Source: Candidatus Tidjanibacter faecipullorum (GTDB taxonomy: Bacteria; Bacteroidota; Bacteroidia; Bacteroidales; Rikenellaceae). Taken from it: a DNA stretch of 47,736 nt. A program made the translations under genes and the position numbers. The notes under the pieces were generated by a model. That model was not told the DNA's origin. It searched no databases and was given only the letters and a program-made list of their open reading frames with translations. Shown in pieces: positions 38,289 to 46,099 of the stretch. The stretch is from positions 1-47,736 of the forward strand of contig DXCC01000001.1 of NCBI GenBank assembly GCA_019116245.1, in the 5' to 3' direction. The first letter of the stretch is position 1, and each line of letters begins with the position of its first letter.

Positions 38289-39038
38289 ATGCGCATGTTA
38301 CGACAGACCTTTGCGATCCTGCTGCTGGCGGTGGGCGTGTGCCTCGGTGCGGCGCAGGCCCAACAGGCACCCGACGACGAGGATATTTTCGCCCGGACGC
38401 TCGACGAGGCGTCGCCCTACTATTATCCCTCTCTGATGATGCGTTACCGGGCGGGCGACACGACGCTGACCGCAACGGACTACTATTATCTCTATTACGG
38501 GTACGCCTTCTCGGAGAATTACCGCCCGCTGCGCCCCATCAAGGCCGAGGACGACATGCTGGCGGTGCTGGAGCGGATCAATCAGGATTCGATCCGGTAC
38601 GAAGACATGGAGGCGGTGATCCGCTGTGCCGACGAGGTGATGCGGAGCGACCCCTTCAGTCCGCGCAACCTGAACTTTCTGGTCTATGCCTACGGTACGA
38701 TCGGCGATACGCTCAACGAACGGATCAACTACGACCGGCTGACCAAGGTGCTGGCCACCATTGGTGCTTCCGGTACGGGGCGGAGCGAAAAGTCGCCCCT
38801 GCACGTCCTGCGCTTCGAACATGCCGCCGACTGGCTGGCCGCGCGGGGCAAAACGGTGCTCAAACGGCTGGTGGTGTCACGCTCGGCGGAATATGTTACC
38901 GTGGCCAACGAACAGGGCCGGCCGGAGAGCAAAGGCTACTACTTCGATTTCAGCCGCGTGTTCCGCCATCCGGAGGAGATGCCGAAACAGAAGCAGCGCT
39001 GGCAGATAAACGACATTCCTCTGGAAAAGAATCAATAG
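38289..39038 (+). CDS. DUF4919 secreted protein
   Basis: This 249-residue protein has a signal peptide (about 1-23, hydrophobic FAILLLAVGVCLGAAQA, then QQ). The DUF4919 features follow: PYYYPSLMMRYRAGDTTLTATDYYYLYYGYAFSENY near the start, and the late ADWLAARGKTVLKRLVVSRSAEYV strand pair. The family is found in Bacteroidota with no known activity; the location is probably periplasmic. Met codons at 38289 and 38295 are both possible starts. It lies between dapA and a secreted C11 peptidase, with short gaps on both sides. Confidence 0.82.
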   Translation: MRMLRQTFAILLLAVGVCLGAAQAQQAPDDEDIFARTLDEASPYYYPSLMMRYRAGDTTLTATDYYYLYYGYAFSENYRPLRPIKAEDDMLAVLERINQDSIRYEDMEAVIRCADEVMRSDPFSPRNLNFLVYAYGTIGDTLNERINYDRLTKVLATIGASGTGRSEKSPLHVLRFEHAADWLAARGKTVLKRLVVSRSAEYVTVANEQGRPESKGYYFDFSRVFRHPEEMPKQKQRWQINDIPLEKNQ

Positions 39039-39066
39039 ACAAACGCTTAAACCACCATAGAAAACC

Positions 39067-40317
39067 ATGCGCTTTCTCCGATACCTTCTGGCTGGCCTGC
39101 TGACGCTTGCCGCATTGGCCGGCTGTAAGAAAACGACCGCTCCGCAGCCGCCGGTGAGCGGCGACCCGCACACGTTCATCATGTACATGGTGGCCGACAA
39201 CAACCTGTGGCGCTACCAGCGGGCCAATGTGGAGATGGCCAAGGCGGCCGTGAAGGCCGGTTTGCCGGACAATGTCCGCGTGCTGGTCTATTTCGACGGC
39301 CGCACGGACTACCTGAGTGCGAAGCAGACCACGCTGTCGGAGATCGTGTTGCGCGACGGCGAGGCGGTCGAGCAGGTACTGATCGATTACGGCGATCAGG
39401 ATTCGGCCGATCCGGCCGTCATGCAGACCGTCCTGAAGGATGCCGCCCGGCTGGCTCCGGCCGACACCTACGGCATCACGCTGGCGGCTCACGGTACGGG
39501 ATGGTTTCCGCCCGAACTGATCAACGTGATGAACCAGCGCCTGCCGGGTGCGCAGCCGTTCGTCCCCGAGCACGACCTGCGCCGTCCGGACGATGCGCTG
39601 ACCCGTGCCTTCGGTCCCGATGGCGATCATTACATGACCCTCGAGTCGTTGGCCGAGGGGTTGACGGCCATTCCGCTTGACTATGTGATTTTCGACGCCT
39701 GCTTCATGGCCTCGGTCGAAACGTTCTACGCCCTGCGCCATGTGGCTCCCTATGTGCTGACCTCTTCGGCCGAGATCATGGGCGACGGCATTCCCTATCA
39801 TAAGGTGCTGCCCGTACTGGCCGACAACTGCTATACGCTCGAACAGCGTCTGGCCTCGGTGGTGAACCGCATCGTCGATTACTATGCCGGGCAGCCCTAT
39901 CCGTCGGCTACCTTCGTGGCGGTGCGGACCGGTGGCTTCGATGCGCTGGCCGAAGCCGTCAAGGCGGTTTACGAGACGGCCGGTGAGCCGACCATTGATG
40001 CCATTCAGCCCCTGGAGGTGATTCCGACCAACCACGCCTTCTTCGATCTGCGGGACTACATGCAGAACATTGCCCAAAACGGGCAGGAAACCGCACAGAC
40101 GGCCTTCGATGCCTTTGACCGGGCGCTCGGTGAGACGATCGTGCAGGAGAACCACACCGAGCGGGTCTATTCGGCGCTGGGTACGTGGGGCGGCGGATTC
40201 TTCGATGCCAACCGGGTGTGCGGTATTTCGTCCTACATTCCGCGTGAGGAGCTGCCGGTAACCCGTGCTGCCTGGCTCGAGACGGAGTGGGCCCGTCGGG
40301 TCTATCCGGCGGAGTAA
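39067..40317 (+). CDS. Clostripain-like (C11) cysteine peptidase lipoprotein
   Basis: This 416-residue protein has a lipoprotein signal ending in LAGC (Cys20), so it should be lipid-anchored in the envelope and possibly surface exposed. The C11 peptidase domain has strand FIMYMVADNNL, the catalytic His142 in LAAHGTGW and the catalytic Cys212 in IFDACFMASVE. C11 enzymes such as clostripain and PmC11 cut after Arg or Lys. The substrate here is unknown. It follows the DUF4919 gene by 28 bases, suggesting a shared function, and ends at a bidirectional terminator. Confidence 0.9.
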   Translation: MRFLRYLLAGLLTLAALAGCKKTTAPQPPVSGDPHTFIMYMVADNNLWRYQRANVEMAKAAVKAGLPDNVRVLVYFDGRTDYLSAKQTTLSEIVLRDGEAVEQVLIDYGDQDSADPAVMQTVLKDAARLAPADTYGITLAAHGTGWFPPELINVMNQRLPGAQPFVPEHDLRRPDDALTRAFGPDGDHYMTLESLAEGLTAIPLDYVIFDACFMASVETFYALRHVAPYVLTSSAEIMGDGIPYHKVLPVLADNCYTLEQRLASVVNRIVDYYAGQPYPSATFVAVRTGGFDALAEAVKAVYETAGEPTIDAIQPLEVIPTNHAFFDLRDYMQNIAQNGQETAQTAFDAFDRALGETIVQENHTERVYSALGTWGGGFFDANRVCGISSYIPREELPVTRAAWLETEWARRVYPAE

Positions 40318-40337
40318 CGGAATAGAAGCGAAAAACA

Positions 40338-40373
40338 GCAAGGGGGCGGAATCACCGGATTCTGCCCCCTTGC
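40338..40373. terminator. Bidirectional terminator between the C11 peptidase and rluA-type gene
   Basis: 16-base arms at 40338-40353 and 40358-40373 with one G-T wobble and a 4-base loop form a stable hairpin with flanking A residues. Confidence 0.8.
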
Positions 40374-40389
40374 GTATGCACGGGTCGCA

Positions 40390-41100
40390 TCACGCTTCGC
40401 TCTGGGAGGCTTCGAAGAAGGCCCACAGCGCATCCTGACGGGGTACGGGGGCGACGATCGTGACCGGTTCCTTGCGTACCGGATGGATGAACGACAGGCT
40501 CCGCGAGTGGAGCGAAATGCCGCCTCCGGGGTTGGATCGCGCGGCGCCGTATTTCAGATCGCCCTTGATCGGACATCCCGCTTTGGCCAGCTGACAGCGG
40601 ATCTGGTGGTGACGTCCGGTGATCAGCTCGATTTCCAGCAGCCGGTAATTCTTGCTGCTGCCCAACAGCTTGTAGTGCAGGACGGCCTCCTTGGCATCCT
40701 TGCGGGGCGAGGAGTAGGCGTGTGCCTTGTTGGTCTTGCCGTCGCGCGTCATCCAGTTGCGCAGCGTGCCTTCCGTCTCGGCCGGAGCCTCCTCCGTGAC
40801 GGCCCAGTAGATTTTGCGGATCTGCCGGTCGCGCAGCATTTCGTTGAGCCGCACCAGCGCCTTGCTGGTCTTGGCAAAGAGCACCACGCCGCTCACGGGG
40901 CGGTCGATGCGGTGCGCCACACCGAGAAATACGTCGCCCGGTTTGGCGTCGCGACGCTTGATGTAGGCCTTGATGAAATCTTCGAGGCCCTCTTCGCCGC
41001 TGGGATCGCTCTGGGTGAGCATGCCGGCGGGTTTGTTGACCGCGATCAGGTGGTTGTCCTCGTAGAGGATGTCGTCGGGCGAGAAACGGATGTCTGCCAT
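40390..41100 (-). CDS. RluA-family pseudouridine synthase
   Basis: This is a pseudouridine synthase of the RluA/RluD family, 236 residues with no S4 domain. The catalytic Asp66 lies in VAHRIDRPVSG. The family motifs AVNKPAGMLTQ, KIYWAVTE, LELELITGRHHQIR-like LEIELITGRHHQIRCQL and the Y-containing segment after GDLKYGA are present. The RNA target (rRNA or tRNA position) cannot be told from sequence. The gene starts 24 bases after cdd in a two-gene minus-strand operon. Confidence 0.9.
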   Translation of the reverse strand: MADIRFSPDDILYEDNHLIAVNKPAGMLTQSDPSGEEGLEDFIKAYIKRRDAKPGDVFLGVAHRIDRPVSGVVLFAKTSKALVRLNEMLRDRQIRKIYWAVTEEAPAETEGTLRNWMTRDGKTNKAHAYSSPRKDAKEAVLHYKLLGSSKNYRLLEIELITGRHHQIRCQLAKAGCPIKGDLKYGAARSNPGGGISLHSRSLSFIHPVRKEPVTIVAPVPRQDALWAFFEASQSEA

Positions 41101-41124
41101 GGATCGAATTGCAAATGGATAAAG

Positions 41125-41583
41125 TTAGTCGAGCGAAAAGGCGAACGGCAGCAGCACGGAGGCATCCTCCACGAGGATGGCGTTCCGGGCGTTGCTCATG
41201 ATGAGCCGGAAGGGGCGTCCCTGGCGACCGATGACGTCGGCCATGACCTGGCGGCATCCGCCGCAGGGGGTGCACACCCGGTCGGGCGACTCGGAGGTAA
41301 CGGCCAGGGTCACGATGGGATCATCGGGGGCTTCGGCCATGTGGCGGAAGAGCAGCACCCGTTCGGCGCACAGTCCGGCCGGGAAGACGGGGCTCTCCTG
41401 GTTGCCCGCCGTGACAATCCGTCCGCTGGCCAGCCGGGCTGCCGCACCGACCCGGTAGTGGGAGTAGGGGGCATAGGCACACGCCAGGGCCTGCCGCGCT
41501 TTGGCCACAAGCCGGGCATCGGCCTCGTCGAGCATGTCGAGCGACGCAAAGTGACGGTAGCGGAGCGTAAGGGTCTGTTCCAT
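41125..41583 (-). CDS. cdd: Cytidine deaminase
   Basis: Cdd deaminates cytidine and deoxycytidine to uridine forms in pyrimidine salvage. The 152-residue protein has Cys72-Ala-Glu74 as zinc ligand and proton shuttle, and Cys107/Cys110 (PCGGC) as the other ligands. YAPYSHYRVGAAA is the substrate-binding segment. The frame extends 33 codons upstream, but the Met at 41583 fits. A TATCTTTG -7 box lies on the minus strand at 41623-41616. Confidence 0.95.
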   Translation of the reverse strand: MEQTLTLRYRHFASLDMLDEADARLVAKARQALACAYAPYSHYRVGAAARLASGRIVTAGNQESPVFPAGLCAERVLLFRHMAEAPDDPIVTLAVTSESPDRVCTPCGGCRQVMADVIGRQGRPFRLIMSNARNAILVEDASVLLPFAFSLD

Positions 41584-41687
41584 GACGATTGTGGCGGCCT
41601 TGGGAGCCGTTTGTGCAAAGATAGCCATTTTGGGCGGACGGTGCCATAAAATTGCCCCGCATTGCGACCGGTTTGGCGGCAAGCGGT

Positions 41688-41695
41688 TATCTTTG
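41688..41695 (+). promoter_or_regulatory. -7 box directly before the HI0933-family start
   Basis: TATCTTTG ends only 4 bases before the ATG at 41700, so a transcript from it would have practically no leader. A weak TTG-containing -33 lies around 41662-41665. Confidence 0.4.
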
Positions 41696-41699
41696 CAGT

Positions 41700-42989
41700 A
41701 TGGAACAAGGAGAATTGCTCACGGAGAACGTGAAGGAATACGACCTGATTGTCGTCGGCGGCGGCGCGGCGGGTCTGATGGCTGCCGGAACGGCCGCCTC
41801 GAAGGGACTCAAAGTCGTCCTGCTGGAAAAAATGGAGAAACCGGCCCGCAAGATCCGCATCACGGGCAAGGGACGCTGCAACCTGACCAATATCAAACCC
41901 GAGGAGGAGTTTCTGGAGAAGGTACAGACCAACCGCGACTTTTTCCGGCCGGCTTACGAAGCGTTCAACAACCGTGCCCTCGTCCGCTTTTTCGAGCGCA
42001 GGGGCGTTCGGCTAGAGACGGAGCGCGGAGGCCGTGTCTTCCCCAAGAGCGGCAAGGCCTGGGATATCGCCGATGCGCTGGTCGACTGGTGTCGTGACGA
42101 GGAGGTCGATCTGATCTGCCATGCGACCGTGACGCGGCTGCTCCTGCTGGGCGACCGCATCCGTGGCGTCGAATACCGCACCAAACGGGGATTCCTGCGC
42201 CGCCTCGAAGCTCCAGCCGTGGTGCTCTGCACCGGCGGAGCCTCCTATCCGGCCACCGGTTCGACCGGCGACGGATATGCGCTGGCCCATGCCGTGGGGC
42301 ATGCCATCGAGCCGATCCGCCCCTCGCTGGTGCCGCTGGAAACCTCATTGCCCGATCGTGCGGCACTGGAGGGACTGCAGCTGCGCAATGTGCGGGTCGC
42401 CCTGCTGGTGGACGGCGAACGGGTGACCGACGAATTCGGCGAGATGGTCTTCTCCTCGCGCGGCGTGGAAGGGGCCGTTGTCCTGCGCATGAGCCGTCGG
42501 GCCGTAGATGCCCTGATCGAAGGGCACAAGGTCGAACTGTCGCTCGATCTGAAACCGGCCCTCGATGCGGAGACGGTGCGGGAGCGCATCGCCCGTGAGC
42601 GGGCCGCTCTGCCGGCCGGCGGGGTGGTGTCGGATCTGTTGCGCAAACTGATGCCGCGCGAGATGATGACCCCCGTGGCCCGTATGATCGGCACTCACCC
42701 CAAACGGCTGCTCTCCTCCTTTACGCCGACCCAGGAAGAGGAGCTGATCCGGGTACTGAAGGATTTCCGTATTCCGATCAGCGACTATCGCCCCTTTACC
42801 GAGGCGATCATCACGGCCGGAGGCATCTCCGTCGGGGAGGTCAATCCCCGGACGCTGGAGTCGCTCCGCATCCGCGGTCTCTACTTTGCGGGCGAAGTAC
42901 TCGATCTGGATGCCAATACGGGCGGCTACAATCTGCAAATTGCTTTTTCGACCGGTCGGCTGGCCGGCCTGTTGCGGCACGAAGCATAG
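41700..42989 (+). CDS. HI0933-family FAD-dependent oxidoreductase
   Basis: This is a flavoprotein of the HI0933/YhiN (aminoacetone oxidase-like) family, 429 residues. It shows the FAD fold DLIVVGGGAAGLMAAGTAA, then KPARKIRITGKGRCNLTN and ALVRFFERRGV. VVLCTGGASYPATGSTGDGYALA and the closing GLYFAGEVLDLDANTGGYNLQIAFSTGRLAG are also present. The physiological substrate is unknown. A start at GTG 41730 just before the FAD fold is an alternative, given the -7 box position. It leads an operon with the next two genes. Confidence 0.9.
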   Translation: MEQGELLTENVKEYDLIVVGGGAAGLMAAGTAASKGLKVVLLEKMEKPARKIRITGKGRCNLTNIKPEEEFLEKVQTNRDFFRPAYEAFNNRALVRFFERRGVRLETERGGRVFPKSGKAWDIADALVDWCRDEEVDLICHATVTRLLLLGDRIRGVEYRTKRGFLRRLEAPAVVLCTGGASYPATGSTGDGYALAHAVGHAIEPIRPSLVPLETSLPDRAALEGLQLRNVRVALLVDGERVTDEFGEMVFSSRGVEGAVVLRMSRRAVDALIEGHKVELSLDLKPALDAETVRERIARERAALPAGGVVSDLLRKLMPREMMTPVARMIGTHPKRLLSSFTPTQEEELIRVLKDFRIPISDYRPFTEAIITAGGISVGEVNPRTLESLRIRGLYFAGEVLDLDANTGGYNLQIAFSTGRLAGLLRHEA

Positions 42990-42994
42990 AACCG

Positions 42995-43492
42995 ATGATG
43001 GGAGCGGAGCGGACACGATCGTTGACCTGGAACCTGCGGCGGACGGCCGTTCATCTGCGGGTGCGCCATTTCCGGGGCCACGGTGTTCACTCTCCGTTTG
43101 CGTACCGGCTGGTGCGCGAGGTGTTCATGAAACGGCGCCACCTGCATGCGGCCGGTCCGCTGTGTGATGCACTCCGACAGGCCCATGTGGGCAAGCATAC
43201 GGCCCGTATGGCGCAGGCGGTTTATGATTACGACGCCTGCGAGGGATTCTCCCTGGACCGGGCTGCCCGGGAAGGCGGGGGGAGTGGCATGTACTGTTGC
43301 GTCAGCGGACCGATCCCGCCGGTGACGGAGGGCTACCGGGTGGTGGCGCTCTTCCGGCCGCGTGCCTCGCGCGAACGTTACCGCCAGTGTCTGGAAGCGG
43401 TGGCACGGCACGGAGGGCTCAGCCTGGACTGCCGCAGCATACTGTTTCTGTTCACCGATCGGGGCCTCAGCAAGGAACATATCAAACTTTAG
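42995..43492 (+). CDS. Uncharacterised protein with GHGVHSPF motif
   Basis: This 165-residue basic protein is rich in Arg. It carries HFRGHGVHSPFAYRLV at about residues 24-39. That motif is familiar from the N-terminus of a Bacteroidota family of putative SAM-dependent methyltransferases, but no methyltransferase fold (no GxGxG-type motif I) is visible here. The second half contains VVALFRPRASRERYRQCLE and ILFLFTDRGLSKEHIKL. It starts 5 bases after the flavoprotein gene and ends 9 bases before the adenosyltransferase gene. The gene is intact but much shorter than the proteins where the motif usually occurs. Function unknown. Confidence 0.75.
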   Translation: MMGAERTRSLTWNLRRTAVHLRVRHFRGHGVHSPFAYRLVREVFMKRRHLHAAGPLCDALRQAHVGKHTARMAQAVYDYDACEGFSLDRAAREGGGSGMYCCVSGPIPPVTEGYRVVALFRPRASRERYRQCLEAVARHGGLSLDCRSILFLFTDRGLSKEHIKL

Positions 43493-43501
43493 AAAATACC
43501 C

Positions 43502-44053
43502 ATGAAACTCTACACCAAAGGCGGCGACGGCGGAACAACCTCGCTGATCGGTGGCGAACGGGCCGCCAAATTCGACATTCGCGTGGAGGCTTACGGCTCG
43601 GTCGATGAACTCTCCGCCCAAACGGCCATGTTGCGCGACCGGCTTGCCGAGGCGGGCATTGCCGATTTCGAGGAGGATCTGGTGACGATCCTGCGCCGGT
43701 TGATGGCCATCGAATCGCTCCTGGCGCTTGGCGAGGGGTATGAGGGTGACAAGGTGCCCGATCTGTCGGACGAGGAGATTGCGGAGATCGAACGCCGGAT
43801 CGATGCCGTCAGCGAGCTGCTGACCCCGATCCGCTATTTTACGCTGCCGGGAGGTCATCCGCTCGTTTCGCAGGCCCATATCTGCCGCACGGTGTGCCGC
43901 CGGGCCGAACGTCGGGCCTGTCGTGCCGCGGCGGAATATACGGTTTCCGCGCGTGCCCTGACCTATCTGAACCGTTTGTCCGATTACTTCTATGCGGTAG
44001 GTCGCCGGCTGATCGACCTGCTGCATGTCGAGGAAACTTTGTGGATTCCGTAG
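43502..44053 (+). CDS. PduO-type cob(I)alamin adenosyltransferase
   Basis: This enzyme transfers the adenosyl group of ATP to cob(I)alamin to make coenzyme B12. The 183-residue protein has the N-terminal ATP loop YTKGGDGGTTSLIGGER and YGSVDELSAQ. FTLPGGHPLVSQAHICRTVCRRAERR and YLNRLSDYFYAVGR make up the four-helix bundle of the PduO/MMAB type. It follows its upstream neighbour by 9 bases. I see no cobalamin riboswitch nearby. In Bacteroidales it would serve methylmalonyl-CoA mutase or other B12 enzymes. Confidence 0.93.
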   Translation: MKLYTKGGDGGTTSLIGGERAAKFDIRVEAYGSVDELSAQTAMLRDRLAEAGIADFEEDLVTILRRLMAIESLLALGEGYEGDKVPDLSDEEIAEIERRIDAVSELLTPIRYFTLPGGHPLVSQAHICRTVCRRAERRACRAAAEYTVSARALTYLNRLSDYFYAVGRRLIDLLHVEETLWIP

Positions 44054-44232
44054 CTGGCCGACAATAAAAGCGGCGCATTGTCCGTTGTTGGCGTGTAGAA
44101 GGGAAGAGCGAAAAGGCCTTTTTCAGCCACCGGTTCGTTTCCGATCCTTCGGACGGTCGCCATTGGGAAATTTTGTATATATTCGCAATCCGAACCGAAA
44201 AAAGAACGCTAACAGCTTAAATTACGGAAATC

Positions 44233-44454
44233 ATGTATTGGACATTAGAACTGGCCTCCAAACTGGAGGATGCACCGTGGCCCGCAACCAAAGAAGAATT
44301 GCTGGATTATGCCGTGCGTTCGGGCGCGCCGCTTGAAGTGATCGAGAACCTGAACGAAATAGAAGACGAGGGCGATATTTACGAAAGCATCGAAGATATC
44401 TGGCCCGACTACCCGAGCAAGGACGACTTCTTCTTCAACGAGGAGGAATATTAG
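44233..44454 (+). CDS. DUF2795 protein
   Basis: This 73-residue acidic protein begins MYWTLELASKLEDAPWPATKEELLDYAVRSGAPLEVIENL, the DUF2795 helical core, followed by DEGDIYESIEDIWPDYP and an acidic end. It is highly conserved among Bacteroidales and function is unknown. A TATATTCG -7-like box lies at 44178-44185. It is the last chromosomal gene before the integrative element, which begins within about 70 bases of its stop. Confidence 0.88.
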   Translation: MYWTLELASKLEDAPWPATKEELLDYAVRSGAPLEVIENLNEIEDEGDIYESIEDIWPDYPSKDDFFFNEEEY

Positions 44455-44479
44455 TGCGATTTTAAGCACAAAAACAGCT

Positions 44480-44523
44480 ATTAAATCCCTGTTAATCAAT
44501 AAGATTGGCGGGGATTTAATTTG
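44480..44523 (+). terminator. Terminator of the DUF2795 gene
   Basis: Perfect 10-bp arms at 44480-44489 and 44511-44520 enclose a 21-base loop that may fold further. TTTG follows. The right arm touches the first 13-bp repeat of the element. Confidence 0.6.
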
Positions 44524-44614
44524 TTTGGACAACAGCGTCTGACCGCCTCAAATGGCGTGGTTTATTTGGACAAAATACGTTTTTCGGAGGAAAAATCGGG
44601 ATTTGTTTGGACAA
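44520..44614 (+). repeat. Three 13-bp direct repeats at 41-bp period
   Basis: TTTGTTTGGACAA occurs at 44520-44532 and 44602-44614, and with one change (TTTATTTGGACAA) at 44561-44573. Starts are exactly 41 bases apart, about four helical turns, so all lie on one face of the DNA. The third copy overlaps the likely promoter of the integrase (TACCTTTA at 44622-44629). The layout suggests arm-type recombinase sites or an operator. Confidence 0.75.
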
Positions 44615-44684
44615 AATTCATTACCTTTACAGAGGTTTGTGAGTATTGCCGCAAGCTGTATTTCCAATTCAAATATCCTCCATT

Positions 44685-46043
44685 ATGGGAAGACCTAAAC
44701 GACTATATCCATTGGGACGCTACCGCCTGCATGTCAGGGGTGAGATTGATCCTGCCAAACAGTATCTTGTCCAGCTTGAATACACCTGGAACCGGCAGGT
44801 GATACGCAAGGGTATGAATATCTTTGTCCGGTTGGGAGACTGGAACGAGAAAGCCAACAAGGGACGTGGCGGAGTCAGGGCGAGCTATGGCCCGGAAGCC
44901 AACCGTATCAACAGTCTGTTGCTTGCCAGGGTAGATAAGATTGACAGCCTTTTGGCCGAGTTTCAGCAGAAACATCCAAACCAGATTACGGAGCAGGTAA
45001 TATCAGATCTTTTGGCCGACAAACCGCTCACACGGGAGGACAAAGGAAAGGATTTTATCGAGTTTGTTCAGGAAAGGCTTGAATCCGATTATTCGAGAAA
45101 CCGAATCGGACGCAGCCGCTATGAGAACGGCAAGAGCGGCATGAATATCTTCCGTATCTTTCTCCGTGCAACAAAGAACGGTACCTATAAGCCGGACAGT
45201 ATCTATTTAGGTGAAATATCGGTTGAACTGATTGACGAATACATCAGGTGGCGGCGTGAGATAAAACAGAACAGCGATGCAACGATCAACCATGCCTTGA
45301 CTCCGATTCTGAAGGCGTGTGCCTATGCTTCCGAAATGAAGATGATAGACCATGCCGTCAATGCGAGGATTCAAGATATGCGTATCGCCTCTAAGATATC
45401 TCTTGCGGACGAAGACAATGAGTTTGATGGCAAGTATCTTTCAAAGGAACAGATGTCCGCGTTACTGGAATATTACCATGCCTGCACCGAACCGCGCCGT
45501 AAGGAGTTTTTGGAAATGTTCTTCTTTGCCTTCCATGCCTGTGGACTCCGTGTTGTCGATGTGATGACATTGCAGTGGGGCCATGTCAATTTTGAGAAGA
45601 AGGAACTGAGAAAAATCATGATCAAGACGAACAAGCGCCATGTAATTCCTCTTACAGAACCTGCCTTGCATATACTACATCGGTGGCAGGAGAAACGTGC
45701 CGGATGCCGGTATGTATTCAACTTGGTAAAGGATGATCTGGATCTTGATGATGCGGAGGCTCTGTACAAGGCCCGTAACAATGCAACGAAATGTATCAAT
45801 CAGTCGCTGGCGGTTGTCGGAGAACAGATAAGGCTTCCGTTTACCCTCTCAATGCATTGCGGCCGGCATTCGTTTGCGGTCTTTGCACTGAACAAGGGAC
45901 TTTCCATGTCGGTTGTCAGTCGTTTGCTCGGTCATGGAAGCACGGATGTCACCGAAAAGGTTTATGCCAAATTTCTGCCCGAAACGCTGTCCGCAGAGGT
46001 GGCACGCCTGAAAGATGATTTTGCTTCTCTCGAAATTGTCTGA
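44685..46043 (+). CDS. Tyrosine recombinase (integrase)
   Basis: This 452-residue site-specific recombinase has an N-terminal arm-binding part, a SAM-like core-binding domain (about 110-220; DFIEFVQERLESDY) and the catalytic domain. The catalytic residues are all present: Arg289 (CGLRVVDVM), His391 and Arg394 (HCGRHSFA), His417 (LLGHGS) and the nucleophile Tyr427 (VYAKF). A TTG start 13 codons upstream is possible, but the ATG (MGRPKRLYPLGRYRL) is preferred. It lies at the element's end next to three direct repeats, as expected for an integrase beside its attachment site. It looks intact. Confidence 0.93.
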   Translation: MGRPKRLYPLGRYRLHVRGEIDPAKQYLVQLEYTWNRQVIRKGMNIFVRLGDWNEKANKGRGGVRASYGPEANRINSLLLARVDKIDSLLAEFQQKHPNQITEQVISDLLADKPLTREDKGKDFIEFVQERLESDYSRNRIGRSRYENGKSGMNIFRIFLRATKNGTYKPDSIYLGEISVELIDEYIRWRREIKQNSDATINHALTPILKACAYASEMKMIDHAVNARIQDMRIASKISLADEDNEFDGKYLSKEQMSALLEYYHACTEPRRKEFLEMFFFAFHACGLRVVDVMTLQWGHVNFEKKELRKIMIKTNKRHVIPLTEPALHILHRWQEKRAGCRYVFNLVKDDLDLDDAEALYKARNNATKCINQSLAVVGEQIRLPFTLSMHCGRHSFAVFALNKGLSMSVVSRLLGHGSTDVTEKVYAKFLPETLSAEVARLKDDFASLEIV

Positions 46044-46099
46044 TGAATGTAGATGGCTATTGAAAACATTCATTAATTTTACACCTAAATTGATTTGAG

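Noticed and set aside
43502-44232. Search for a cobalamin riboswitch around the adenosyltransferase gene
   Set aside because: The gene is 9 bases after its neighbour, leaving no room upstream, and no B12-box-like sequence was seen nearby.
44521-44802. Plus-strand frame of 93 codons before the integrase
   Set aside because: It overlaps the integrase start in another frame and its first part is the direct-repeat region; no protein features.
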